From contig NZ_JAGGPH010000005.1 in assembly GCF_018613895.1 (NCBI RefSeq), positions 1-61,537 on the forward strand: a stretch of DNA of 61,537 nt, in the 5' to 3' direction. The stretch comes from Curtobacterium sp. ISL-83 (GTDB lineage: Bacteria; Actinomycetota; Actinomycetes; Actinomycetales; Microbacteriaceae). Below the pieces are notes generated by a model that was not told the DNA's origin, did no database searches, and saw nothing but the letters and a program-made list of their open reading frames with translations. Below are positions 44,164 through 53,025 of the stretch, one piece after another (the stretch's first letter is position 1; every line of letters begins with the position of its first letter). The position numbers were made by a program, and so were the translations under genes.

Positions 44164-45183
44164 CTAGCGCGTGCGCAGGCGCGGGGCCGGTTGGCACACC
44201 GGGCAACGGTGGCTGGACCGGTTCATGAAGGCCTCCCGGACGATCGCGGTCCCGCACCGCGGGCACGGCTTCCCCTGCTGCCCGTACACCGCGAGGCGCT
44301 GCGAGAAGTACCCGGACTGCCCGTTGACGTTGACGTACTGGGCGTCGAAGCTCGTCCCGCCGTCCTCGAGCGCACGGCGGAGCACCGCCCGGACCTCGTC
44401 GAGCAGCGTCGTCAGGGCAGCGCGCGGCAGCCGGTCCGCGGGTCGGTCGAAGTGCAGCCGCGCGGCCCACAGGGACTCGTCGGCGTAGATGTTGCCGATG
44501 CCGCTGACGACGCCCTGGTCGAGCAGGACGCGCTTGATGCCGCTGGAGCGCTTCCGGGCCATCGCGATGAAGCGGGCGTCGTCGAAGGCGGGGTCGAGCG
44601 GGTCGCGGGCGATGTGCGAGACCTGCTTCGGGATGCTCCGACGCCACCGTGCGTCGGGCGCGGTCTCGTCGACGTGACCGGCGAACCCCGCGGGGGCAGC
44701 GTCGACGGTGGGCACCATCGGGTCGATGGCCATCGAGCCGAAGGTCCGCTGGTCGACGAACTCCAGCTGGACGGGAGGCTCGGGTCGGCCGTCGCGGTCC
44801 GTTCCGGTCGGCTGGACCTCGAGCACGATCCGGCGGTGGCGGGCCGCGGGGCGGTCACGACCGAGGAGGATCTGACCGGACATGCCGAGGTGGGCGACGA
44901 GGGCCTCGGGCCGCTGCGGGTCGGCGGTGTCGGGGTGGTCCGGGTGCGCGGCGCCGTTCGGCGACGCACCGTCGGGGTCGGTGAGGGGGAACCAGAGGAA
45001 CTTGCCCCGGCGCACCGCTGCCGCGATGGTCCGACCGGTGAGGCGCTCCACGAAGTCCTCGGCCGGGCCGTCGTGCCGGGTCAGTGCCCGGTCGTCGTCG
45101 ACGTGCACGGCGAGCACGCGCGCACCACTGACGGCGGGTTCGAGGCCGGCGCGGACGACCTCGACCTCGGGGAGTTCGGGCAC
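44164..45183 (-). CDS. mutM: Formamidopyrimidine-DNA glycosylase
   Basis: This 339-residue Fpg/MutM removes oxidised purines such as 8-oxoguanine. After Met removal the catalytic Pro-Glu is in PELPEVEVV. The helix-two-turn-helix GIGNIYADESLW and the C-terminal zinc finger CPRCG...CPVC are intact. It is about 50-60 residues longer than usual because of two hydrophilic insertions, near residues 70-90 (ASPNGAAHPDHPDTADPQRP) and 125 (GTDRDGRPEP). The GTG at 45183 fits the fixed N-terminus. It starts 4 bases after rnc. Confidence 0.94.
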   Translation of the reverse strand: MPELPEVEVVRAGLEPAVSGARVLAVHVDDDRALTRHDGPAEDFVERLTGRTIAAAVRRGKFLWFPLTDPDGASPNGAAHPDHPDTADPQRPEALVAHLGMSGQILLGRDRPAARHRRIVLEVQPTGTDRDGRPEPPVQLEFVDQRTFGSMAIDPMVPTVDAAPAGFAGHVDETAPDARWRRSIPKQVSHIARDPLDPAFDDARFIAMARKRSSGIKRVLLDQGVVSGIGNIYADESLWAARLHFDRPADRLPRAALTTLLDEVRAVLRRALEDGGTSFDAQYVNVNGQSGYFSQRLAVYGQQGKPCPRCGTAIVREAFMNRSSHRCPVCQPAPRLRTR

Positions 45184-45187
45184 CTGG

Positions 45188-45913
45188 TCAGGCCGCCCGG
45201 CCGGACAGCCGGGTCCACGCGTCGAGCGCCGCGGCCATCTCGGCGGTCTTCTTGCTCGACCCGCTGCCGGTGGCGATGTCCTCGCCCTGCAGCACCACGG
45301 TGGCGTGGAACGTCTTGTCGTGGTCGGGGCCTTCTTCGGTGACCCGGTAGGAGGGGTTGCCGAGGGCCTTGGCCGACGCGAGCTCCTGCAGGCTCGTCTT
45401 CGGGTCCATCGCCGCACCGAACCGGTCGGGGTCGACCAGCAGGGGGTCGACGAGGCGCAGCACGAGCTCCGTCGCCGGGTCGGGCCCTGCCGACAGGTAT
45501 GCGGCACCGATGACGGCCTCGACCGTGTCCGCGAGGATCGACGACTTGTCACGGCCGCCGGTCTGCTCTTCGCCCTTGCCGAGCCGCACGTAGGAGCCGA
45601 GCCCGATCATCCGGGCGATCTCGGCGAGCGCGACCGTCGAGACGAGGCTGGCGCGCCGCTTGGCGAGCTCGCCTTCGTCGAGGTCGGGGAACGACCGGAA
45701 GAGCTTCACGGTCACGGCCTGGCCGAGGATGGAGTCGCCGAGGAACTCGAGGCGCTCGTTGTGCCGGATGCCGCCGTGCTCGTACGCGTACGAGCGGTGG
45801 GTCAGGGCGAGTTCGAGGAGCTCGAGGTCGATGTCGACGTCGAGCATCCGCTGCAGACGAACGACGTCCGGCCCCACGGGGCGGGACCCCGTGGTGCCGG
45901 ACGTTGCTGTCAT
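45188..45913 (-). CDS. rnc: Ribonuclease III
   Basis: This 241-residue dsRNA endonuclease has the signature NERLEFLGDS (near 52-61), the second active-site region DTVEAVIGAAYL, and a C-terminal dsRNA-binding domain (about 165-235, with DPKTSLQELASAKALGNPSY). It matures rRNA. It follows rpmF by 13 bases. Confidence 0.95.
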   Translation of the reverse strand: MTATSGTTGSRPVGPDVVRLQRMLDVDIDLELLELALTHRSYAYEHGGIRHNERLEFLGDSILGQAVTVKLFRSFPDLDEGELAKRRASLVSTVALAEIARMIGLGSYVRLGKGEEQTGGRDKSSILADTVEAVIGAAYLSAGPDPATELVLRLVDPLLVDPDRFGAAMDPKTSLQELASAKALGNPSYRVTEEGPDHDKTFHATVVLQGEDIATGSGSSKKTAEMAAALDAWTRLSGRAA

Positions 45914-45926
45914 GCGTCGGGTCCGA

Positions 45927-46130
45927 TCAGACGTCGGCGACCTTGCGGCCCTTGTACTCCATGTACAGGGGCGTGCCGGCGGAGTCCTCGACGACCTTCG
46001 CGCGGTGCGGGAGGCTGTAGGTGACCTGGCCGTTCTCGATCGTCTTCACGAGCTGGACCGGCGCGGCCTTCCACTGCGAACGACGGGCGTGCGTGTTGGC
46101 ACGGGACTGCTTGCGCTTGGGAACGGCCAT
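45927..46130 (-). CDS. rpmF: 50S ribosomal protein L32
   Basis: This 67-residue L32 begins [20 protein letters not shown]. It lacks the zinc-binding Cys pairs, as in other Cys-minus (C-) L32 proteins. It sits between yceD and rnc, a standard neighbourhood. AAAGAGAACC just upstream of the ATG contains the ribosome binding site. Confidence 0.95.
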   Translation of the reverse strand: MAVPKRKQSRANTHARRSQWKAAPVQLVKTIENGQVTYSLPHRAKVVEDSAGTPLYMEYKGRKVADV

Positions 46131-46178
46131 GGTGGTTCTCTTTCGGTTGGTCGGTGGTTCAGTGTCGAGGGGCGGCGG

Positions 46179-46772
46179 TCACTCGGCCTGGTCGGCTTCG
46201 GACCGCTCCTGACCCTCGGTGGTCTGGGAGGCGGTTTCTTCGCTGTCGTCGGGTCCGCCGGCGGTGAACCCGCCCAGCGCAGCCCATCTCGGGTCCACGA
46301 TCTCGGAAGCACGACGCTCACCGATGTCGGCCAGACGCTCACCCGTCACCGGGTCGAGGCCTGGGCAGTCCGGTCGGCAGACCGGCTGGAACGGCAGCGA
46401 CAGCACCACCGCGTCTCGAACGACCTGCTCCGTGTCCACGAGGTCGTCGTGGACGAAGAAGTCGAATTCCTCCGAGGCATCATACGCGAACAGCTCGGCG
46501 AAATCGACTTCGACGGGCTCGCTGATCTCGATGAGGCAGCGGGAGCACTCGCCCGTCGCCTCGGCCGAAGCGTGCCCGGAGACGAGGACGCCCTCGTGCA
46601 GGCCCTCGAGCCGCACGTCGAGCTGCATCGTGGCCCCTTCGCGCACGGCGATGAGGCCCGCTCCCATGGCGTCCGGCACCTGGATGTCGAGCGAGTGCTC
46701 GCGCATCTCGCCCGGGCGGTGTGCGAGGTCACGCACGCGCAGGGCGTAGGGGCTGATCACGGGGGAAGACAC
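46179..46772 (-). CDS. YceD-family (DUF177) protein
   Basis: This 197-residue DUF177/YceD-family protein has ECSRCL and CRPDCPGL, which form a likely zinc site, and an acidic C-terminal tail. Family members are associated with rRNA accumulation and L32. It is the first gene of the run to smc. The GTG at 46772 is 8 bases after a TAGGCT -10, so the mRNA is probably leaderless. The longer open frame upstream is coaD read in another frame. Confidence 0.9.
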   Translation of the reverse strand: MSSPVISPYALRVRDLAHRPGEMREHSLDIQVPDAMGAGLIAVREGATMQLDVRLEGLHEGVLVSGHASAEATGECSRCLIEISEPVEVDFAELFAYDASEEFDFFVHDDLVDTEQVVRDAVVLSLPFQPVCRPDCPGLDPVTGERLADIGERRASEIVDPRWAALGGFTAGGPDDSEETASQTTEGQERSEADQAE

Positions 46773-46780
46773 GATCGACA

Positions 46781-46786
46781 AGCCTA
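46781..46786 (-). promoter_or_regulatory. Leaderless -10 of the yceD-rpmF run
   Basis: TAGGCT reads on the minus strand 8 bases before the GTG of the YceD-family gene. TCGACT lies 17 bases further upstream as a weak -35. There is no ribosome binding site. Confidence 0.55.
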
Positions 46787-46837
46787 GCGCGAACCGGCCG
46801 CGGAGTCGAGGCGGCAGCAGGGTGTGTCCGGCGTCGG

Positions 46838-47332
46838 TCAGCGACCGGTGTGCTCGTGCAGGGCCCGGGCGACGACCGCGGGCACGTACGGGCTGACGTC
46901 GCCGCCGAGGGACGCGACCTGCCGGATCAGGGAACTGGACACGTGCGCACGCGACGCCTCCGGCAGCAGGAACACCGTCTCGACGTCGGCGAGGTGCCGG
47001 TTCATGATCGCCATCGGGGTCTCGTACGCGACGTCCTCGCCGGAGCGCACGCCCTTCACCAGCACCGTCGCGCCGACCTGCCGGCAGTAGTCGACCAGGA
47101 GGCCCTGGGTCCACTCCCCGACGCGGACGTTGTCGGACACGCCGGTCTCGACGAGCGACTCCTGGATGAGCCGGACCCGGTCCACCGCGTCGAACATGGC
47201 CGGGCGCTTGTCCGGGTTGTGCACGACGAGCACGTGGACCTCGTCGAACAGGCCGGCCGCTCGACCGATGACGTCGAGGTGCCCGAGGGTCACGGGATCG
47301 AACGAACCGGGGACCACCGCGATCTGCGCCAT
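46838..47332 (-). CDS. coaD: Phosphopantetheine adenylyltransferase
   Basis: This 164-residue PPAT makes dephospho-CoA. The nucleotidyltransferase motif [14 protein letters not shown] and the C-terminal [17 protein letters not shown] are standard. The ATG at 47332 gives the exact family N-terminus [13 protein letters not shown]. It lies downstream of recG with a 74-base gap. Confidence 0.95.
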   Translation of the reverse strand: MAQIAVVPGSFDPVTLGHLDVIGRAAGLFDEVHVLVVHNPDKRPAMFDAVDRVRLIQESLVETGVSDNVRVGEWTQGLLVDYCRQVGATVLVKGVRSGEDVAYETPMAIMNRHLADVETVFLLPEASRAHVSSSLIRQVASLGGDVSPYVPAVVARALHEHTGR

Positions 47333-47406
47333 GCCGCGACGATACCGTGAGCGCCGGTGCAGCAGCGCGACGGTGGTCAGGGTGCGAGCGCGGTCCGGCC
47401 GCCGGG

Positions 47407-49632
47407 TCAGTTCTTGCCGAGGAACGCCGCGTCGGACTCGTCGAGGCGGCGCGCGAGGGCCTCGCGCAGCGCCGGGTGGCCTTCGAGGTGCGGGTCGGGG
47501 CCGAGCACCCGCTCGGCAGCGCCCCGGGCGTCGATGATCACCTCTGCGTCGCGGACGACGCGCAGCAGGTTGAGCGAGGACCGACCGCCGGACTGCCGCT
47601 CGCCGAGGACGTCGCCCTCGCGCCGCAACTCGAGGTCCACACGCGCGAGCTCGAACCCGTCGTCGGACGCCGACACCGCGTCGACCCGCTCCCGGGACGT
47701 CGTGTCGGCCTCGGCGGTGGTCACGAGGAGGCACACCCCGGGCCACTGCCCGCGCCCGATCCGGCCGCGGAGCTGGTGGAGCTGCGAGACGCCGAACCGG
47801 TCGGCGTCCAGCACGGCCATCACCGAGGCGTTCGGCACGTCCACGCCGACCTCGATCACCGTGGTGGCCACGAGGACGTCGATGGTGCCGGCGGCGAAGG
47901 ACGTCATCACGCGGTCCTTCTCGTCCGCGCTCATCCGCCCGTGCAGGACCTCGATCCGCCGTCCCTCGAGCACCGGCATCGCGCGCATCCGCTCGGCCGT
48001 GGCGAGCACCGTCGCCGGTGCCCGCTTCGGCGTGTCGTCCTCGGCGTCCGGCGCGGGCTCCCCGTCGTCCTCGGCGTGGGCGTCGTCGATCGCGGGACAG
48101 ACGACGAAGGCCTGTCGGCCGCTCGCGAGTTCCTCTGCCATGCGGCTCCAGATCCGGGACTCCCACCCGGGGTGCTCGGCGAGCGGCACCGTGAAGGTCT
48201 CCACACCGGCGCGTCCGGACGGGAGGCCCGTGATCGTCGACACGTCGAGGTCGCCGAAGACCGTCATCGCGACGGTCCGCGGGATCGGCGTCGCCGTGAG
48301 GACCAGCACGTGCGGGGGCGTCACGCCCTTCGTCCGGAGGGCTTCACGCTGTTCGACGCCGAACCGGTGCTGTTCGTCCACGACCACGAGCCCGAGTTCG
48401 GCGAAGTCGACCCGGTCGCCCAGGAGCGCGTGCGTGCCGACCACCAGGCGGGAGCTGCCCGACACCGCCGCCAACAGCGCGCGCCGACGTTCGTCGGTGG
48501 ACTGGGAGCCCGTGAGGATCACCGGGCGCAGTTCGGCCGCCAGGTCCGGTCCGAGGAACTTCACGATCGAGCGGAGGTGCTGGGCGGCGAGGACCTCGGT
48601 CGGGGCGATCAGGGCCGACTGGCCGCCGGACTCGGCCACCGTGAGCATCGCCCGGATCGCCACGAGGGTCTTGCCGGAACCGACCTCGCCCTGCACGAGG
48701 CGGTGCATCGGCCAGCTGCCGGCGAGGTCGTCGGCGATCTCGGCACCGACGGCACGCTGGTCGTCGGTCAGGGTGAACGGCAGCGAGGCGTCGAAGCGCT
48801 CGAGGATCCCGCCGGGCGATGCGGTCCGCGGCGTCGAGGCGGTGGCGCGCGCGGCCAGACGACGCTGCACCAGCGCGGTCTGGAGGACGAACGCCTCGCG
48901 GTAGCGCAGAGCGTCCTGCGCACGCTTGAAGTCCGCCACCTTCTCGGGGCGGTGCAGGAGTTCGAGCGCACGCCGGAACGGCACGAGGTCGAGGCGTGTC
49001 CGGTCCGCCGCCGGGACCGGGTCCGGCACGTCGGGCAGGGTGTCGAGCAGGATCCCGATCGACTTCGCGATCTGCCACGACGACAGCGTCGAGGTCGCGG
49101 GGTAGATCGGGATGGGCTGGCGGGACCACCGGATGGCTTCTTCCGACCCGGGGTCGGCCGTCGCGCGCGGGTCGTCACGGTCGAACAGCTCGTAGTCGGG
49201 GTGCGCCAGCTGCCGGGCGCCCCGGTAGTCGCCGACCTTGCCGGCGAAGACCCCGCGGGCCCCCGGGACGAGGTCCTTCGAGCGCCACGCCTGGTTGAAG
49301 AACGTCAGGGTGAGCAGCCCCTTGCCGTCACCGATCTTCACTTCGAGGATGGAGCCCCGGCGCTGTCGCATCGAGCGTTCGCGGACGTCGACGACCTCGG
49401 CCACGATCGTCACGGATTCGCCGATCGCGAGCGAGTCGAGCGCGGTGAGTGCCCCGCGCTCGGCGTACCGACGGGGTGCGTGCTCGAGGAACTCCCCGAC
49501 CGTCCGGTACCCGAAGGCCTTCTCGACCGCGCTCGCCGTCCGCCCGCCGAGGACGTTCGCCAGTCGCGCGTCGAGGGGCGCGGGCCCGAGGTCGGGCGCG
49601 GCCGGCGCGGCGGGGGTTCCGGGGGTGACCAC
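47407..49632 (-). CDS. recG: ATP-dependent DNA helicase RecG
   Basis: This 741-residue superfamily 2 helicase remodels stalled forks. It has an N-terminal wedge/OB domain (about 70-190), Walker [13 protein letters not shown], the DExH-type box [17 protein letters not shown], and helicase C-terminal motifs with [16 protein letters not shown] and QLRGRIGRG. The GTG at 49632 has TACCGT 6 bases upstream on the minus strand, suggesting a leaderless start. The frame stays open upstream but lacks family similarity. Confidence 0.94.
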   Translation of the reverse strand: MVTPGTPAAPAAPDLGPAPLDARLANVLGGRTASAVEKAFGYRTVGEFLEHAPRRYAERGALTALDSLAIGESVTIVAEVVDVRERSMRQRRGSILEVKIGDGKGLLTLTFFNQAWRSKDLVPGARGVFAGKVGDYRGARQLAHPDYELFDRDDPRATADPGSEEAIRWSRQPIPIYPATSTLSSWQIAKSIGILLDTLPDVPDPVPAADRTRLDLVPFRRALELLHRPEKVADFKRAQDALRYREAFVLQTALVQRRLAARATASTPRTASPGGILERFDASLPFTLTDDQRAVGAEIADDLAGSWPMHRLVQGEVGSGKTLVAIRAMLTVAESGGQSALIAPTEVLAAQHLRSIVKFLGPDLAAELRPVILTGSQSTDERRRALLAAVSGSSRLVVGTHALLGDRVDFAELGLVVVDEQHRFGVEQREALRTKGVTPPHVLVLTATPIPRTVAMTVFGDLDVSTITGLPSGRAGVETFTVPLAEHPGWESRIWSRMAEELASGRQAFVVCPAIDDAHAEDDGEPAPDAEDDTPKRAPATVLATAERMRAMPVLEGRRIEVLHGRMSADEKDRVMTSFAAGTIDVLVATTVIEVGVDVPNASVMAVLDADRFGVSQLHQLRGRIGRGQWPGVCLLVTTAEADTTSRERVDAVSASDDGFELARVDLELRREGDVLGERQSGGRSSLNLLRVVRDAEVIIDARGAAERVLGPDPHLEGHPALREALARRLDESDAAFLGKN

Positions 49633-49728
49633 GCGACAACGGTACCCGGCGGGACCGACGTGCTGCGTGCCTCCAGACCGCCTGTGGAGAACCCAGGATG
49701 GCGTCGCCCAGCCCGCTACGGTGGCTCC

Positions 49729-50289
49729 ATGACCCGCATCATCGCCGGTGCCGCCGGCTCCACGACGCTGCGCGTGCCGAAGTCCGGCACCCGCCCGACG
49801 AGCGACCGGGTGCGCGAAGCGCTGTTCTCGTCGCTCGAGGCACGCGGGTTGATCGACGACACCGCGGTGGCGGACCTGTACGCGGGCACGGGCGCCCTCG
49901 GGCTCGAGGCCGCATCGCGCGGTGCGGTGGAGGTCGTCCTGGTCGACCGTGCCTCGGCTGCCGCGACGGCCTGCCGCGAGAACGCCCGGCTCGTGAAGAA
50001 GCAGGTCCCGAACGTGCGGATCGACGTCCACGCGCAGCCGGCGCTCGGCTTCCTGCGGGGCACCGTGCGGACCTTCGACCTGGTCTTCATCGACCCGCCG
50101 TACGAGGTCACCGAGCACGAGATCGCCGAGGTGCTCGAGGCGCTCGTGCCCCGACTGACGCAGGACGCCGTGGTCGTCGTCGAGCGGAGCAAGCGGTCCC
50201 CGGAGCCGTCGTGGCCCGCGGGGCTCGAGGCCTTCAGCAAGCGCAGCTACGGCGACACCCTGGCGTGGGAGGCCGTCCTCTCCGACTGA
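49729..50289 (+). CDS. rsmD: 16S rRNA (guanine-966-N2)-methyltransferase RsmD
   Basis: This 186-residue AdoMet methyltransferase has the family start MTRIIAGAAGSTTLRVP, the motif DLYAGTGALGLEAASRGA and the catalytic DPPY. It is divergent from recG. TACGGT ends 6 bases before the ATG, so it is probably leaderless. Confidence 0.93.
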   Translation: MTRIIAGAAGSTTLRVPKSGTRPTSDRVREALFSSLEARGLIDDTAVADLYAGTGALGLEAASRGAVEVVLVDRASAAATACRENARLVKKQVPNVRIDVHAQPALGFLRGTVRTFDLVFIDPPYEVTEHEIAEVLEALVPRLTQDAVVVVERSKRSPEPSWPAGLEAFSKRSYGDTLAWEAVLSD

Positions 50290-50308
50290 CGCCGCGCGCG
50301 CGTCCGGC

Positions 50309-51337
50309 TCAGCCCGCAGCACCGTCCCAGTCGGCGTAGGGGTCCCAGCCCGTCGTCGGGACCGGCACGTCCGCACGCACAAGGTCGGCGCCGCCGCGGG
50401 GTCGCACGACACCGATCCGCCGGAACCCACCGGGCAGCGGCACGTCCGACGGGAACGTCGCCAGGAGGCCGTGGTCCTCGCCGCCGTGCAGCATGACGGG
50501 GCCGAGGTCGCCGAGTGCGCCGCCCCCGTCGTCGAGGTCGTCGGGGTCGTCGAGGTCGAGCGTCACCCCGCTGGCGCGGGCGAGTCGGCCCGCGTCGATG
50601 GCCAGCCCGTCCGACAGGTCGAGCATCGCCGTCGCGCCGGCGATCGCGGCGAGCCGGCCGTCGGCGATCGGCGGGACCGGCCGCCGCTGGCGCTGGACGT
50701 CCGGGTCGACGTCCGCACCGCTCGCGACCGTCGCCGCGCGGGACGGCTCCCCCGCGTCGTCCACGCCGTGCTGGAAGAGCCGGCCGAGGCCCCGTGCCGC
50801 GCGGCCGAGTTCCCCCGACACCGCCAGCACGTCACCGGGCCGGGCTCCGGAGCGGAGGACCGGCGCCCGGCCCTGGAGGTCGCCGAACGCCGTCACGGCG
50901 ACCGTGAAGGTGGCCGACGTGGACAGGTCACCACCGACGACCCCGCATCCGGGTGCGAGCGCCTCCACCGCCGCTCGGACGCCGTCGGCGAAGGCCTCGA
51001 ACACGGCGACGGGGGTGTCCTGCGGTGCGGCGAGCGCGATGACCATCCCGGTGGGCACGGCGCCCATCGCCGCGACGTCGGAGAGGTTCGTCGCGGCGGC
51101 CTTCCACCCGACGTCCGTCGGTGAGGACCAGGCCCAGCGGAAGTCCGGACCGTGCACCATCATGTCCGTCGTCAGGACGAACCGGGCGTCGGGAGCTGCC
51201 ACGACGGCGCAGTCGTCGCCCGGCCCGACGATGGGACTGCCGGTCGGGAGCCTGCGGGTGATGCGGTCGAGGACGGCGAGTTCGCCGAGCTCCCCCACGG
51301 TCGGTCCGGCCCAAGCGTCGTCGTGCGTCGCGTCCAC
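50309..51337 (-). CDS. thiL: Thiamine-monophosphate kinase
   Basis: This 342-residue ATP-binding enzyme of the PurM/ThiL fold makes thiamine diphosphate. GPGDDCAVV, TTDMMVHGPDFR, GWKAAATNLSDVAAMGA and MLDLSDGLAIDAGRLA are visible. An insertion of about 25 residues near 195-220 (SRAATVASGADVDPDVQRQR) is unusual. GTG 51337 lies 6 bases after a TACCGT -10 that overlaps the -10 of the divergent lipoprotein gene. Confidence 0.93.
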   Translation of the reverse strand: MDATHDDAWAGPTVGELGELAVLDRITRRLPTGSPIVGPGDDCAVVAAPDARFVLTTDMMVHGPDFRWAWSSPTDVGWKAAATNLSDVAAMGAVPTGMVIALAAPQDTPVAVFEAFADGVRAAVEALAPGCGVVGGDLSTSATFTVAVTAFGDLQGRAPVLRSGARPGDVLAVSGELGRAARGLGRLFQHGVDDAGEPSRAATVASGADVDPDVQRQRRPVPPIADGRLAAIAGATAMLDLSDGLAIDAGRLARASGVTLDLDDPDDLDDGGGALGDLGPVMLHGGEDHGLLATFPSDVPLPGGFRRIGVVRPRGGADLVRADVPVPTTGWDPYADWDGAAG

Positions 51338-51343
51338 ACGAGA

Positions 51344-51353
51344 ACGGTAGCCT
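51344..51353. promoter_or_regulatory. Overlapping divergent -10 boxes
   Basis: The ten bases ACGGTAGCCT contain TAGCCT for the plus strand (51348-51353) and TACCGT for the minus strand (complement of 51344-51349), sharing two bases. Both start codons lie 6-8 bases away, so thiL and the DUF3515 gene appear to have leaderless, mutually exclusive promoters. Confidence 0.5.
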
Positions 51354-51361
51354 GGACGTCG

Positions 51362-51847
51362 ATGGACACCGTTCGCCGCCCCGCCCGCCGCCTCGCGATC
51401 GTGGGGGTCGTGATCGCCCTCGCCGCCGGGCTGACGGGCTGCACGAACGCCGTCGCGATGAGCCCGGCCCCGTCCGCGAACGCCGCCGCCTGCGCCGCCG
51501 CGCAGGTGCGCCTGCCGTCCGTCGTCGGGTCGACCTTCGCGCTCCGGAACACGAACGCGCAGTCCACCGCGGCATGGGGCGATCCCGCGGTCGCGCTGTA
51601 CCACTGCGGTGTCGCCGTCCCCACGGTCTCGGACCTGCCGTGCTTTACGCAGGGCTCGGTCGACTGGATCCGCGACCCTCGTGGCGACCGGATCGTCTAC
51701 ACGACGTTCGGACGCACGCCGGCGGTGCAGGTCGTCATCGACGCCACGAAGACCACGAGCCAGGTCCTGCAGGACGTCGGGGACGCGGTGTCGACCCTGC
51801 CGAAGGACGGCCACAAGTGCCTCGACCCGTCCGACGTGCAGGGCTGA
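51362..51847 (+). CDS. DUF3515-family lipoprotein
   Basis: This 161-residue protein has an Arg-rich signal peptide and the lipobox LTGC (Cys27). The DUF3515 domain follows, with VRLPSVVG, TAAWGDPAVALYHCGVAVP and YTTFGRTPAVQVVID. Actinobacterial homologues are usually next to thiL and ddl, as here. The function is unknown; it should be anchored on the outer face of the membrane. Confidence 0.88.
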   Translation: MDTVRRPARRLAIVGVVIALAAGLTGCTNAVAMSPAPSANAAACAAAQVRLPSVVGSTFALRNTNAQSTAAWGDPAVALYHCGVAVPTVSDLPCFTQGSVDWIRDPRGDRIVYTTFGRTPAVQVVIDATKTTSQVLQDVGDAVSTLPKDGHKCLDPSDVQG

Positions 51848-51892
51848 GCCCCCACCGGGCAGCGCAGGCGGGCTCGCGCGCGGCCGCAGCGG

Positions 51893-52993
51893 TCAGCGGA
51901 CGGCCGTGCGCCCCAGCTCGATGAGCTCGGTCACGAGCTCCGGGTAGGAGACACCGGAGGCCGCCCAGCAGCGCGGGTACATCGACAGCGGCGTGAACCC
52001 CGGCATGGTGTTGACCTCGTTCACCACGAACCCGTCGTCGGTCAGGAAGCAGTCGACGCGCGCCAGACCCGCGCCGCCGATCGCCTCGAACGCGCGGGCA
52101 CCGATCGACCGGATCTCGTCGGTCTCGGCCTCGGTCAGGGGTGCCGGGCACCGCAGCGACTCGTCGCCGCCGAGGTACTTCGACGCGAAGTCGTAGAAGC
52201 CGTCCTCGGCCACCACGATCTCGCCGGGCAGGCTCGTGCGCGGGACACCGTCGCGGCCCTCGAGCACGGCGACCTCGATCTCGCGGCCGATCACCCGCGG
52301 CTCGACGATGACCTTCGAGTCGTGCTCGAACGCGAGGTCCATGGCGGCACCCAGCTGCGACGGGTCGTCGACCCGGGACACCCCCATGCTCGAACCGGCG
52401 CGGGCGGGCTTCACGAACAGGGGCCACCCGTGGGCCGCGATCGTCTCGGCGACGTCCACCGGGTCGGCCGCCCACTCGCGGCGGAGCACCGTCGTCCACG
52501 GCGCGACCCGCAGCCCGGCGTGCTCGAGGACGGCCTTTGCGACGTGCTTGTCCATCGCCAGGGCGCTGGCGAGCACACCGTCGCCGACGTACGGCAGGCC
52601 CGCGATCTCGAGCAGGCCCTGGATCGTGCCGTCCTCGCCGAACGGGCCGTGCAGGATCGGGAACACGACGTCGATCGCGATGCTGGAGGTCGTGCCGTCG
52701 GGGTGCGAGACCACCAGGGCGTTCGACGCCGGGGAGGTCGGGAAGGCGACCCGGGTGCCGTTGTCCGGGACGGTGGGCAGGGCCCCGTCGCGCAGCGTCC
52801 ACTGCTCGGGGTCGTCCTGCTGCAGCGTGAACGAGCCGTCCCGGGTGATGCCGATCGGCACGATCTCGTACTCGGTCCGGTCGATGACGTTCATGATCCC
52901 GCCGGCGGTCACGCAGCTGATCTCGTGCTCACTGGAGCGCCCGCCGAACAGCACGGCGACGGTGGTGGTGCTGGGCGTGGGCGTCGTGGGCAT
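51893..52993 (-). CDS. ddl: D-alanine--D-alanine ligase
   Basis: This 366-residue ATP-grasp ligase makes the D-Ala-D-Ala end of the peptidoglycan stem. VAVLFGGRSSEHEISC, HGPFGEDGTIQG, KPARAGSSMGVSRV and NEVNTMPGFTPLSMYP are visible. The ATG at 52993 has AGGGGAAG in front. A GTG at 53029 that overlaps the gpsA stop would add 12 residues and cannot be excluded. It is downstream of gpsA in the gpsA-ddl unit. Confidence 0.94.
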   Translation of the reverse strand: MPTTPTPSTTTVAVLFGGRSSEHEISCVTAGGIMNVIDRTEYEIVPIGITRDGSFTLQQDDPEQWTLRDGALPTVPDNGTRVAFPTSPASNALVVSHPDGTTSSIAIDVVFPILHGPFGEDGTIQGLLEIAGLPYVGDGVLASALAMDKHVAKAVLEHAGLRVAPWTTVLRREWAADPVDVAETIAAHGWPLFVKPARAGSSMGVSRVDDPSQLGAAMDLAFEHDSKVIVEPRVIGREIEVAVLEGRDGVPRTSLPGEIVVAEDGFYDFASKYLGGDESLRCPAPLTEAETDEIRSIGARAFEAIGGAGLARVDCFLTDDGFVVNEVNTMPGFTPLSMYPRCWAASGVSYPELVTELIELGRTAVR

Positions 52994-53025
52994 GGGCTTC
53001 CCCTGGTTCGTCGTGCCCGGACCGG

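Noticed and set aside
42482..44167. Long plus-strand reading frames opposite smc
   Set aside because: They are GC-rich shadows of the smc codons, without similarity or ribosome binding sites. Similar shadows opposite the other genes were also left out.
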